A DNA stretch of 64,000 nt from Aplidium turbinatum (GCA_918807975.1 OU964920.1:44855979-44919978); one strand, 5' to 3'. Counted from the stretch's first letter, positions 43,710-55,565 are shown. The notes: generated by a model not told the origin, from the letters alone. Numbers and translations: made by a program.

Positions 43710-46700
43710 CCCTTTGCTTTTCAACGTTTTTTTGGAAGTTAACTGCTCAAGGGGGGGCCGTTTTTGGATCAAATTCAATCAGCTGTTACGTGTTATCCGC
43801 TGATGCTATTTCAACAGAAGTTGCACTGGTGTGAAAGCAAATCATTTGTCTATAAGTTTGAAAATTCATTATTTTAAAATTTTATATCTTAAACTTGATA
43901 TTTCAATTTTTGCAAAGGTACCCAAAAACGACAATTTTGATTTAACTTGCCGCTATTTAATTACCGTGCTAATCCGATTTCATGCAAACTTCTAAATAAC
44001 AAAGAGCTCGATCGAACGCACGAAGTGTGTGTGCGGTGTGCCGAATCATTGCATTGATTAGAATTGACGACTTGCGAGCAAATCTTATTGTAAGCTACTC
44101 ACTGATTCTAAAATAGTTACAATCAGAGTAACATTGTTACACGAATTTGAAAAAAAACAAAACTGCGTTTGTTGTCTTACATTTTTATCCTAAACTAATG
44201 CATTCCGAAACTCATGGCTAGCTTCTAGTTTTATGGAACCAAATTTCTCATAAGTAACACCTTAGCCTGCTTGAATAGCTGTTTACATCTTCGTTTGTGT
44301 ATTTTAGGTCTACAATTGAGTTTGTAGTATGAATATTTTTAGTAGAGAGAAGACAATTGAACAAGTTGTTGAAATTATCTGAAATTTCTAAGTTCAAATT
44401 AGGTGCTTTTGAAATTGTGGATTTGTGTCAAGTCGCATCACAAATATCATGCAGGCCACATCATAAGTCATTTCGCTTACGGGTGTTTATAAACATGACT
44501 CATAAATTACATCCACAAAAAATACAGCATTTACATCAACAAAGTCAAGTTCGAAGCTCACTTTTTATTGAAGGTTGTTTCAATTAATTTGAAAATGCAT
44601 TTTTAGTCCGCCAGCGTCGAAATAATGCAACAGCGAATTGAGGAACATGCGTAAACAAAGGAAATGTGAAATAACCCACAGTCAGCAAATCTACATAAAT
44701 TTAACGTTTACAAATGTTGAATCAATGTAAAGGACTGGATTGCTGACTGGGTCCTTATTGTTTGAAGCACAAAAAATACGCGTAAAAGCGACAACATCAG
44801 CAAGGCAGTGATTATGTTTCTGGCCAAAAAAAAATACCTTTTGACTTCAAAGATAAAAATGATTATAACGAAGCTTCAAAGTTTGTCGTAAAACATTTTA
44901 CAGAGATACAATAAACATAATGATTTTGTGCCAGATTGTGAGAAGACTTCCTAGATTCTTTCCAACCATTTGCATGATTGCAAATTATTTTCTATAACTT
45001 TATATTGCTAAAAAATGGCTTCTTTGTTGAAACAACGTGGCTACAATTCTATAAAAAATTCTTAGGCCTACTACATTGAAGTAATGAAATTTTTTTTGTG
45101 ATTTTGCTGATGACGTTTTACAATATCCGAGAAGTAAAAAATAATAATGATGAATTATTTTACAAAACCGTGGTTTGCAAGTGCTTCACAAAAAATTGTT
45201 GGGGGAAAATTTCCTATTAGACGTAAAACGTTTGTAAAAGAAAATTGTCGGTTTACGTATTTATAATGTTTATTGCGCTGTTATCGAATTATAAACTGCC
45301 TGTAGGCTATTGTCTACCTTTGTGGTTGCCGGCCAGCTTAGAGCAGCATGCAAACTAAGCGTTTATGGTATTTGCATCGTGTTATGATTCTCGAAAATTT
45401 CCCACGAGGTCTTTATTTTTATCGTGATATTTTTGTGCCTCTTCTGTCCTAAACTTGAAGTCATTGTGCAGCACAATCCACATCGGTTTTTAGACTCAGT
45501 CTTCATTGAAAATCTTTTGTGTGGTGCATCATTTCAAGTAGTGTCTTCCCCTAAACTGTTACACAAATCGCCCAGATTCAGGTTGATTATTATGTATCTT
45601 ACAGCAGTTGAGAGCCCGTTATTGTATGTGTGGAATTATTACTGTAGATGTCTGACTAAATTCATGCCAAAGTCGAGCAAATTCTGCTTTCGGGATCCTT
45701 GCCGTTATTTACGGTATTTTTTGTTGATAAGTTTAGGCAGCATTTTTCCAAGATAAATGAAGACATCGGTATTGTTCGTCACTTAGATTTAGTTTTCTCA
45801 GCATTGGTTATTCATTCTTTGATCCACTAGTTTGTCCCACTTTTGGTATAATCGGATCGTTTATAAATGGCGGGTCTTCACAATAGCCGGCCTCTTATAC
45901 ATTGGAGCAACGTATTCAGATGTTGAATCAATGATCAAGAAAGCTGATTCGTTGTTTGTCTTATGTGACGCCTAACTTTATGCCTCGTCTACAGCACAAA
46001 ATATTTTGTAATGTACATTGTGTACATTGTACATTTATTTTGCGCTCTTTGGAACAAAACACAGTGCACTGTGAAACAAAAATACAGGACATAACAACCA
46101 GTAGGCGACATAAAGCAGTGAAGGGACGCCATCGAGTTAGCTGCTACGTGTAAATGGAGCCTATCTCATAATTTTGAGTGTATCTCACAATTACTGTTTG
46201 CAAAAACGCTATTTCTCCGGCTTCTCCCAAAAGCATTTGCAGTGATACATTTCCTCAATTGCAAGTTTTGTCAATGAGAGCATTTCCATAGAACGTTTAT
46301 TTCGAAACCAGGTTTTCGTGTCTTTGTCCAAGAGAAGATTTCTTATTGTAACGTTTTTTATTCGTCAATGAATATTATCTACTTGAAACAACTGTTTTGA
46401 ATAGTTTGTGGCCTCCATAGTCTACTATTTTGATCGTGGATTGCTATTCTTCTTTGTAGAGCTGATAACGCAAAAAACGTTTGCTATTATTGTTTCTAAT
46501 TAACAGCTTTGCGATCACTGGCTTTTCTTTGTAGCATAAGAAATAACGCGCTTTGTATTATTGAGGTCAAACCAAACAAAAGAAAGCAAGAGGATGCTTC
46601 TCTCTGCTCGCGCATATCGATGCACGAAGCAATTATGAGCTTATGGCTTGTCATCGCAATGTAATCGATTTCACGCTTTGCTGGAAGTTAGCTAGAAATA

Positions 46701-46894
46701 GCAAAAATTCACCAAAATCTTGAATTTACAAGAAAACTACACAACTTTTAGCATCAAATTTAATATCATCAGATCCGCCTGGTAATTTTAGGAAAAGTCA
46801 AGAAAAACTAAGTGCATGGCGTTACTGTGCTTCAAATAATTAAAGGAAATATGAGGGGGGGGCCAAATCTGGCCTCCCTTTGAGGAGCAAAGTG
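43710..46894 (-). mobile_element. 3.2-kb TTAA element (family 2), copy 2, inverted
   Basis: TTAA at 43706-43709 and 46895-46898. It is collinear with 24952-28140 when reverse complemented, with scattered differences of a few percent by eye. It starts only about 20 bp after the 5.6-kb element and ends about 35 bp before exon 5. No coding domain is recognised. Confidence 0.88.
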
Positions 46895-46932
46895 TTAAGG
46901 TAATGCGGGAATTAATTCTTTGTATTTTTCAG

Positions 46933-47029
46933 GACTGAAAGATTTACATTCGATTTTAAGCACAGGACGTCACATGTTGAGAGTTGACATGGAGGACTGG
47001 GAAGGAAACACAGCCTACGCTGAGTACAG
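46933..47029 (+). CDS. Lectin exon 5: fibrinogen-like domain
   Basis: The acceptor TTTTTCAG at 46925-46932 is followed by GLKDLHSIL, then HMLRVDMEDWEGNTAYAEY, the LRVDxxDWEGNTAYAxY block that is nearly invariant in fibrinogen domains. The exon is 97 bp, enters phase 1 and leaves phase 2 at a consensus GTAAGT donor (47030). Confidence 0.9.
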
Positions 47030-50000
47030 GTAAGTAAACATGAAGCAACGTTACAAAGTAATGCTTTAATATTTTTTGTTTGATAACAAGAAATAAAGTT
47101 TGAGAGGTGCAACTTGTATGTTGTTCCGGTCCATGGCGCTCAAAAAGGAAATGTAAATTGAAAGTGTTTTAAAAACATTGAAACTTCATCTGCACATCAG
47201 TCTCAAGGAATTGAACAAAGTCAAAACATATTTGAATAAATCTCCAATCAATGCTTTTGTTCATTCAAAATTCAATCGCTTCTTAAGACATTGAATTATT
47301 CTTATAAACGCTTCCAAAATTATGAAACGGTCAAAATAGTTTTAAATTTTCATGTCGTGTTATTTGATTAACTCATGTCCTTCTAGCGTCAGTTTGAACT
47401 GATGGCGCAAAAAGAGTGCCAAGTGCACTGAAGCTGATACAAGTCCAGTTTTTGGGTTAATCTAATAATGTAGAATCCAATTACTTGCTTGACCCCTTTG
47501 AATGATTAGATAACAGCTATCACAATGTTTACAACAAACTAAATTTAAGAAAGTGCTTTTTAAACATTAACTGCTACCAAAGGAGTATAAATTAGAATAA
47601 AATAGAAAATTAGCTTCAGACAAGTGAAACATATCTCACTGAAGCAATAACACTGGTCAACAGCAAGTTTTAATCAAAGACCTGCTTAGGCTATTTATTG
47701 AAGGGTTTTTAGCGCTGATTCCAAAAATGTCCTTATTTCTTTCCCCAAACCAGGTTTTTGAAATATTTGAAATTTTGTTGTTTAAATTAAACCTAACCAA
47801 TAGCGACGCAAATGCGACCCATTTTGACATAATAGAGACAATTTTGACCAAAGATTGCACAAGGCGGATTTCACTGTGCCAGGCATTGTGATTACGTATT
47901 GCATTTAGAAACGTATTTTTATATAACTAAATACGTGAAATACGTAAAAATACCTAAAAGGCAAATAATTTCAAAACTGTTAGAGGAAGAACGAACGCAG
48001 ATTTGGAATCGGCGCCGAAAATTCATTTAAAAACTTTACTGGTATCTTTGCGATTAACAAATTTAGTAAAAATTTGCTGACCATTGTAATATGCAAAAAA
48101 TATATTATAGTTTTCCAATTTTTATACTAGCATGTAACAATATTTTTATTTACTTTGACAATGAAGCGTTTTGTTTTAATTGAGGTTCAACTTTTAATTA
48201 TTCCTTGTTTGCATGTCACTATCTCAAAACTTTGAGAAGAAGTGTGAAACTCTATCATTATTCTTGAAATATTTGAAACGTTTCTTACCTTTAAGCATTC
48301 ACGTCACTCTCTGGATAAACTGTTTTCCAGTTTTCCTTGTTGCAGTATCTGCATATACTTTTGCTGCAAACAAATATTAGGAAGATAAATTTTGTGACAA
48401 TACAGCCAAACTAACGTCTGCAATCGAACAAAACATCAAGACATCAAGCAACAGTACTTGGTTCTGTAATTAGAAATAATATCATGAGCAAGAAAACTTA
48501 TATTTAGTGTTTATTTATTTAGAAACATGATCGTTTAACAGTAATGAAAAAAAAAGTTTTTAAATATCACCGCAAGCAGAGCCTGTGTATCAATAATTAT
48601 TTTGATTTCATCAGTGTTGTTATAAACTAGCTATCAAACAAATCCATGTAAAAACAACCATTCCTCATTACTGCACTGATGAGCCAGAAAATTTTTATTT
48701 TCCAAAGCATACATTTTTTTTGAACTGCAAAATATCATTGCAATTGAAATGCTCAATCGTTTACAATATAATTTGAATAAACTGCTTTGAATAATACAAG
48801 TTTAGCTGACAATATAAAATTTTATGTTGCGGGTATTATAAACTATTTTGCAGTTTACACTGCCTTATAGCTTTTTTCGTCTTGTTGAACTCTTCAACTG
48901 CCACGAATTCTAATAAGCCCAAGCTCTTCAAAAATTTACACTGTTTGCAATCAACGTGACCTTGGTCTTTGTTTACCAAACTGCATTGGTCTTAGTTTTT
49001 TAGAAGAAGGAAGACTTGTGTTTTATTTTGTAAAAGTTGAAAAAGCATTAGTAGGTTTGCATCTGAATTTTTTCCTGCAATTTTCAATGATTTAAAGGGA
49101 ATTTTGTTTTTGCAAAGTAAACTTTATTCAGTTCTTTCTTGTCGTAACGCATAACATCACTGTGACAACATTTGTGTGGAGAGCCTGACATCTGGTTTTG
49201 AAGTTACCAAAGTTTGAAGATTTTTTTTGCGATCTCCAAACGGAAACAAAACGCAAAATTTTTGTAGCTTATCAAAAATTTTAATCATTTAATGCATTTC
49301 AAAGAAAAAATACACGAAATGTGTAAACATATCTCAAAATACTGTTAAAATAGCCTACAACAACTTTCATGTTTTAATTTTTTTACTTTCCTGAAACAGG
49401 CGCCTACGTTTGGAACGAAGTAGACAAAATTTTTCTATTATACTGTATGTTATATGAATGGATGCTTCTGCTTTGTCGTTAAATTGTTTCAGATGAGTTT
49501 GTCTTGTATACCAAGTGCCAAATTTCCAAAATTTTTATCGATTACGAGATGTTCCAGTTTTTTCCTTTCATATTGCATGGCAGGAAAATTTATATTGTTT
49601 GGTTTTGCTCTATATTCATAAAATTTTGACAATATTCTGGACTTGTTTTATATCACTTTCGACGACTGGGCTACTTTTCAGTAGCAATTGGGCTATAAAT
49701 TTAAAAAACATCTGGCAACCTCGCTGTTTTTGTTTCCTTGCTGTTTGTGTCTTATGTCTGGCAGGCTAGTAGCATCAATGTTGTGTTTTACTTTAAACTA
49801 AGTTTATTAGGCTTGAGTTAAAACATTCCTCCTTTCTTAAAAAACAATGACCCAAGAATCATAATGATGCTCTCACTAGGATGCTCAAACAATGTTGCTT
49901 ATCATAGTATTCAACTTGAATAAGCAATAGGGAAACTCATGCATTATCACATTTTTGATTAATAAAATAAAACTGTAATTGTTTCTTTGCATTTGTTGCA

Positions 50001-50184
50001 GTTTCTGTATATTAAGTATTGCAAGTGTACATGTATATTTTCACATATTACACATATTTTACATATATTTCACATCGGTAATTTTGACAGAAATGAAACC
50101 GATATCAAGTGGTTGCGGCTATGTAAACACGCCGCAATGAGATTCTAGCAATGAAATTAGCCCTAGTAGTTTGATTATAGTCAG
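47030..50184. other. Intron 5 left part, nothing recognised
   Basis: About 3.1 kb of AT-rich sequence. No terminal repeats, coding motifs or RNA features were found. A short run of ACATATT-like words lies near 50043-50075. Confidence 0.45.
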
Positions 50185-50188
50185 TTAA

Positions 50189-50790
50189 CCCTATCTTAAT
50201 ACGACACGGGGTTTTATGAGGACGCCCCACTCTATTAGTGAAATATTTCACAGAAGGAAATATGCTACAAATGTGAAATTTCTTGACTTTTAGTTTTTAT
50301 TATTTGCGAATTTTCTAAACCTAAACTGGTCATTTCTCTACCTTCCTGCCCTTCACAATAAGCATTTTGTCTCAGGTGACTAGACATTTTCGTGCAATGG
50401 TAGTTATACAAATGTTAATGTTAGTGCAATATAAATGTTAGTGCAATTACTTTGAAGTGTAGAAACGTTCAAAAATGCCTTATATTAATGAGCAAAAGTA
50501 ATTTTTTGTTTAGTTTAGTTATATTTCAAAAATATCAATTTTGAAGCTATTTTCGGTAAATTAGACTAAAAACCGACTTTCTGGCGTTTTTTCATCTCAA
50601 ACACTTTATTTCAATAAATTTGTTGGGTAAAAATGTAATTTTTATACGCACAATACACATGGCTATTACCTTGTAAAATATTTTGGTTCTGTGATTTTCA
50701 TAGCTCCCGTTATTAGCGATTAATTAGCACGGGCTAAGATAGCCCGTGACGTGCTTTCCGCGTACGAAAACAGCTCGCATCAAGATAGGG
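50189..50790 (+). mobile_element. TTAA MITE family 1, complete copy
   Basis: TTAA at 50185-50188 and 50791-50794. The TIRs read CCCTATCTTAATACGA and, reverse complemented, CCCTATCTTGATGCGA. It is 602 bp, non-coding, and in opposite orientation to the interrupted copy at 8681-10396. Confidence 0.9.
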
Positions 50791-50794
50791 TTAA

Positions 50795-52790
50795 CTGATA
50801 GTGTAGTAATTTGTAGTGTAGCACGTAAAGAGAGCTTGAACATAACATAAATAAAATAGTTTTGTTTTTGAAGTCATAATAATAGAATTTTTCCACTGGT
50901 CTAGAATGTTGGTTGTGCTTTAAAAGCCTAGGGTACTAAATGAAAATTTCAAACGGAAATTAAGCATTAAAATGCGTAAACTGAACATTCAAGAATACAT
51001 TTCAAGAAAAATTACCGAAAAAAAATGGTTTTCAATGGCACTGGCAAGGCCCAAAGTCCAATGTTTCATTTATTTTCATTTTTTTCAAAATAACCAAAAA
51101 GTGCAAACACTGCTCGAAAATACGTCACAAAAGACAGCAATCACAAAAGCCACTTTACCACATCTGATGTTTTGAGCAAACTGTTTGATATTTTGATGTT
51201 GAAATGTGATGTTTTGATGTACATACATACATAGCCTACAGTCAAATCGCCCGCAGTAACAATTATTGCGAGATCAGCTGATTACTAGTCTCTTGTGACG
51301 CAGACTGTACAGTCGCACGCTTCGCTGTTCAAGCCCAATCTCGTTTTGAAAGCTCTGACAAAAGCACGCGGGCAATGGTGGTCAGACCGCAGTGGGGCAA
51401 AATTTTATTGAAAATCGTTTTATGGTAGCATGTTAAACAGAAAGAACGTGGAAAATCGCCAAATCAGGTATTTCCTTTAGTATCCCTTTAAAACCAGCCA
51501 TCCGCAACCAATCATCCCAATTTCAGAAAGATATGCTGCAAAGTGTATTAGGAAAGGAGAACTTGAGCATTACATTATATCAGTGCAATAGCCTAATAGG
51601 CATAGCTTTATATTTGTAAGTTCATGATGATATAGCCTACATTTTCAACTGGAACTAGTCTGGAATGGCTGTTTTTTAGACTGAGCGCAAAGACTTATTT
51701 TCAATGTCATCTTTGAGACATGCATTGGACTGGTGCACTAGTAAATAGCAAATAATTAGCCAATAAATTAAGCTAGTCCATTCTTGAAGAACACAAGTAA
51801 ATTTGCTCTGAACTTGTGATGTCAGTCTATTGACCCAAAAGAACTTTGAAAACATTTGTACTGTTTCAGTACTGGTTAATGTACCCTTTGGAATTGCATG
51901 TTTTATTGCAGAATCTATGGGTTTTTTGGTAGAAGAACCATTTTTATTCTCATTCGTAGAGGCTGTATTCCTTTCGCCCGAAACCAAAAGCAGCAGCAAA
52001 GAGATGTCATGTGAACAAAACCTTTTTCAGGCCGCTTTGAGATTTCATTTCGGTCAATTTCATTTCGCCTATCATGTAAACGTAACCTAAGACAACTAAC
52101 AAAAGACCAAAGAAAGAAAACGTAAATGACGCAATGACGTAAGAAAGCGATACGGCATGTGATTGGTCAGTTTTCGAGATAGGCGCAAAATAGGGAACCT
52201 TTTGTAAATGTGCGACCCGGTTATTATGAATCTGGAAAGGATTAACTTCGGTCATTCTTTGAAAAACATTGCTTTTCCAAGTAAAGATCGGTACTTGAAG
52301 ATGATGTTAGGTAAGGTTATAATATTTAATATCTTTTCAGGTATTACTGATTTATTGCTTTTGCATGTTTTTCAGGACTTTCTGATGATCCTCCTTTTAG
52401 GTGAAACAGGCTGTCAAGGGTTGAGATAGTAATAACTATATTTGGTTTAGTTCGCTCTGCTTGGCTTTTTGCTTGGCATTGAGCACTTTCTGTAGTATTA
52501 ATAGTTTTTATTGTTTATGGTTTGGTTTTAATATTTTTTAACAAAGATCCGGTTTAGTTCACTTGATGTAAAACTTGTTTATTTGTCTTCTTTGCAAGCC
52601 ATGAAATATGTTGCATTCTACGGAACCACCACATCTCAAAACCATTAAAATTTTCAGCCATTTTTGTTGCGATATTCCAGGTTTTAGAGTTGTATTGACA
52701 AAACAGCATTAATATAGAATTTTTTTTATATTCTAAACCTTGTCTTAAAGGATTTCTGCTTTTTATGAATCAATTGATATGTGAAAACAG
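50795..52790. other. Intron 5 right part, nothing recognised
   Basis: AT-rich sequence ending in the acceptor GTGAAAACAG of exon 6. A few short GT-AG-like arrangements near 52310-52400 do not encode anything recognisable. Confidence 0.4.
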
Positions 52791-52858
52791 AAAATTTTCA
52801 ATCGGAAACGAATCCACAAATTATCGATCAACGATTCAAGGCTACAATGGAACTGCAG
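52791..52858 (+). CDS. Lectin exon 6: fibrinogen-like domain
   Basis: After acceptor AAAACAG it completes an arginine and reads KFSIGNESTNYRSTIQGYNGTAG, matching the F-x-IGxExxxYxLxxxGYxGxAGD block of the family. The 68-bp exon leaves phase 1 before GTTGGTG. Confidence 0.88.
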
Positions 52859-53354
52859 GTTGGTGTAGAATAGATGGGTCGTGAAATATCTTGTAAATTA
52901 TAAACTAACTTTATTAGTTTATTACAAGATAATTACTTGGTATGCACATACAAACGAAGCACTTGGCAAAATGCATCATCTCATCATCAGCATCAAATAA
53001 CTATCTTGTATGCCTGACGAAATGCAACATCTGTTGAAATTCAATGAAAACTAGACTTGTATCGATCATATTATTTTAGTTTCATTACATAATCTATAAA
53101 AGTTTCTGTCGCGTTTCAATTATTATATCACAAGGTGATCAACATCTTTTCAATAAATACAGTACTATGGGAACATCTTGACTGAAAAAAGTTTCTATCT
53201 TTATAAAACAATCCCCTTGGACCAAATAATCGAAAAATATATTTGTCTTCAGCAACACTGCGTGCTGCATGATATGTCTATAGTGCTGCATTATATGTCT
53301 ACCAAATAAATTGAATTGACTTATTTTATATCCAATACATTGTTAAATATTTAG

Positions 53355-53442
53355 GTGATGATTTGGCTTATCACAATAATCAACAGTTTTCCACCAAAGA
53401 TCGCGACAATGACGACTTCTCCTCTCGTCATTGTTCTAGAGA
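53355..53442 (+). CDS. Lectin exon 7: calcium loop; 3' limit uncertain
   Basis: After acceptor TATTTAG (53348-53354) it reads DDLAYHNNQQFSTKDRDNDD, then FSSRHCSRE. This has the HNNxxFSTKDxDND calcium-binding loop and the third conserved cysteine. The frame then runs into a stop at 53466. By family alignment the exon should end around 53442-53447, but no normal donor and acceptor pair fits (see exon 8). Confidence 0.8.
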
Positions 53443-53606
53443 ATACTGTTGTATTTCCAGACGTTTAATATAAAATAAACAATAATAATTGTAGCGATAG
53501 CCAACCAAGTGAGAAAACCATTTATCTCTTGTACTTACTGATTCAGTGTATGAAATCAACGCAATATATAGTAAGAAAGAAACGCAAAACAATCAACTGA
53601 GGAACG

Positions 53607-53671
53607 TGGTACAGAACGCTCAATTGATTACACGCGCAGTGCGGTGGTAATCAATTCCAACGTCTGTACCA
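53607..53671. repeat. Imperfect hairpin in the last intron
   Basis: The arms 53607-53631 (TGGTACAGAACGCTCAATTG...) and 53647-53671 (reverse complement TGGTACAGACGTTGGAATTG...) pair with a few mismatches around a 15-base loop. Confidence 0.7.
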
Positions 53672-53749
53672 GAAAACGCTGAACTGTGATTATGTAGTGA
53701 CGCTGGTCACGAGTTACATATATTCAACGTAAATAAAATGATAAATGAC

Positions 53750-53912
53750 GACATTTGGTGGTTGGTGGTATAAGAGTTGCTACAACGCAAACTTGAATGG
53801 AAAGTACTTGAGAGATGGAACCATAAGCACCACAGGAATGACGTGGTTTTGGTGGAAACAATTTTATTCGTTGAAGAAAAGTGAAATGAAAATACGTCCA
53901 GTACAACAATGA
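53750..53912 (+). CDS. Lectin exon 8: end of fibrinogen-like domain; 5' limit uncertain
   Basis: It reads TFGGWWYKSCYNANLNGKYL, then GMTWFWWKQFYSLKKSEMKI and RPVQQ with a TGA at 53910-53912. This is the GxWWYxSCxxxNLNG...W...YSLKxxEMKIRP end of the family, with the fourth conserved cysteine. An in-frame TAA at 53742-53744 bars extension upstream, and no AG lies between it and the domain. Start 53750 assumes an intron ending ATGAC. The family length is met exactly if exon 7 ends at 53442. Confidence 0.75.
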
Positions 53913-54549
53913 ACTCGCGACAAACACAGACATGAGACTATTACAGTATTTGAAAGGTTGTGAAGGAATCTAAGTGATAGCACGTCACAAAGCTCATTGT
54001 TTCAAATGATTCAAAAAAATATTAAAAACGAATCAAAAATGTGCTATTTGAGTAGCAAAGTAGCAGTTTAATTACATAATTATGTCAATAAATTTGTGGT
54101 GTCATCACGATGATATTATTAAAAGTAACAATCAACTTTATATGTTTTCAGATGTGATTCAATGGATATTTGTGTTAAAATTGGCTTCACCAAAAGTTTG
54201 TTTTGTTACAATTTGTTACCAAGTGCCCTTTATAAATACTTCTTTCCATAATTATGTAAATATTATTGTTTTCAAGCGAACATCTACAAATATGCGAGTA
54301 TGTTGTAAATTGAAAATTCCCATTTGTTCTGATTCGAAAAACGTAAAAATTACATTTTAAAACTGTCAAAAACATTAAAACACAATGAAATTTACATTTC
54401 AAACTGTTTCAAATGTTAATTATTTTATGTACAAACGTAATCAATAAAAAAAGTCATCACGTATCGTCAGTAATCATATTAAAATTGGAAATATAGTATT
54501 AGCCTATTAATTACCAACTGAACAGTTGCAATGTATCATGGATGGCTTC
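53913..54549 (+). other. Probable 3' UTR and flank of the lectin gene
   Basis: Possible polyadenylation signals are ATTAAA at 54021-54026 and AATAAA at 54087-54092, about 110 and 175 bp after the stop. No repeat ends are seen before the hAT target site at 54550. Confidence 0.5.
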
Positions 54550-54799
54550 AATTAGACCAGTGGTTCCCAACCTGGGGTTCGCGGACCCCTTGGAGGTCCG
54601 TGAGGAAGCATTTGGGGGTCCGTGATTACCTTGATGAATTTTGGAGAAAAAAAAACAAAAAGCGATCTATTTACTTTCATTTCTCTGTTTAAATGCAAAT
54701 GTGTCAAGTACACCGTACTTTTAAATCGTTCTGTCGAAGTAGGGTCAGATTACGAAGTAGTTTTGTATATATCATTTTAAGGTACGTTGGATATCCAGA

Positions 54800-55565
54800 G
54801 GAGAAGTTTTAAAACGATTGCAGCAGCTAAAAAATGAGATATCAACTCTTTTGAAAGCAAAAGGAAGTCCTCATTCAAAATTGCTTGAGAGTAAAAGTTT
54901 TCTATACGGCATGGCCTACTTAGCCGATATTTTCGGTCATATTAACAATGTTAATCGTGGCACTCATGGACCAGGTGTGAAAATAATTGATGCAGCTGAA
55001 AAACTGAAAGCGTTTTTAGCCAAGTTGCCGGTTTGAAAACGCAGATTGGAAGCTGGTAATTACGCTAACTTTCCAATGTTAGAAGATCTTATGTTGATAG
55101 ATGAAACTCAAAGAGAATGTAACTTATTCTTTTGATCACTATGAGAGAAAAATTTTGTGCACACTTGCTTAAGAAAAAAAAGTTATCTTGGTTTCATAAC
55201 CAGGATCTGCTACTATTCGGCTGGTCCGATTCGGCTAGTCCGATTCGGCTGCAGTGTTTACGGAAGAATTTTGTTGGATTACAGAAGGATTAAGGTTGGA
55301 TTTTCAAAAATTTGTCGAATAGGGAACTAGCGCAGAAATACTGTACCCGAATAAGGAACTAACCGAATCGGACTAGCCGAAACGGGCCATTCCGTCATAA
55401 CCACTTAGGCTACCTTAGCGAGGCAGGATTCTCATCTCTTGTTATAATAAAAACTAAACATCGAAATCGCCTGGACCTTGAAGATGACATGCGTGTTGCA
55501 TTGTCAAAAACTCAACCACAGTTCAGTCGTTTAGTTCAGAAAAGGCAACAACAGCCCTCTCATTA
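54800..55565 (+). pseudogene. hAT transposase remnant
   Basis: MAYLADIFGHINNVN and GPGVKIIDAAEKLKAF (54910-55020) match the hAT stretch usually reading WLADIFxHLNxLN...GxxxTVxDxxDKI. After element B, LSEAGFSSLVIIKTKHRNRL (about 55420-55475) is the C-terminal dimerisation region. Stops and a missing catalytic middle make it dead. Confidence 0.8.
55203..55395 (-). mobile_element. Element B: short copy of the TCCGATTCGG family
   Basis: The 8-bp duplication CATAACCA lies at 55195-55202 and 55396-55403. The left end has GGATCTGCTACTATTCGG, then repeats of TAGTCCGATTCGGC. The right end has inverted forms CCGAATCGGACTAGCCGA and ends GGGCCATTCCGT. The same two ends, reverse complemented, bound element C. 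It is inserted in the hAT fossil. Confidence 0.85.

Larger units (their letters stand above)
3255..53912 (+). other. Ficolin-like secreted lectin gene, eight exons, whole span
   Basis: The eight exons listed separately translate in one chain with consistent splice phases through exon 7. They give a signal peptide, seven Gly-X-Y triplets, a short coiled coil and a fibrinogen C-terminal domain of about 210 residues. This is the layout of ficolins and related fibrinogen-domain lectins, which bind acetylated sugars on microbes and work in innate immunity outside the cell. Coding sequence is about 0.9 kb of 50.7 kb. Introns 1 to 5 carry most of the mobile DNA in the window. The canonical cysteines and the DxDND calcium loop are present, so the gene looks functional apart from an unexplained last splice junction. 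It could equally be called a generic fibrinogen-domain protein, since the collagen run is short. Confidence 0.85.

Noticed and set aside
24952-46894. A giant 3.2-kb palindrome-like inverted duplication
   Set aside because: Both arms are bounded by TTAA with matching element ends, and the left arm sits cleanly inside a Gypsy LTR. Two independent insertions of one element in opposite orientation explain it.
53607-53671. The last-intron hairpin as proof of an introner-type insertion
   Set aside because: No target duplication matching the exon borders could be found, so the hairpin is recorded only as a repeat.
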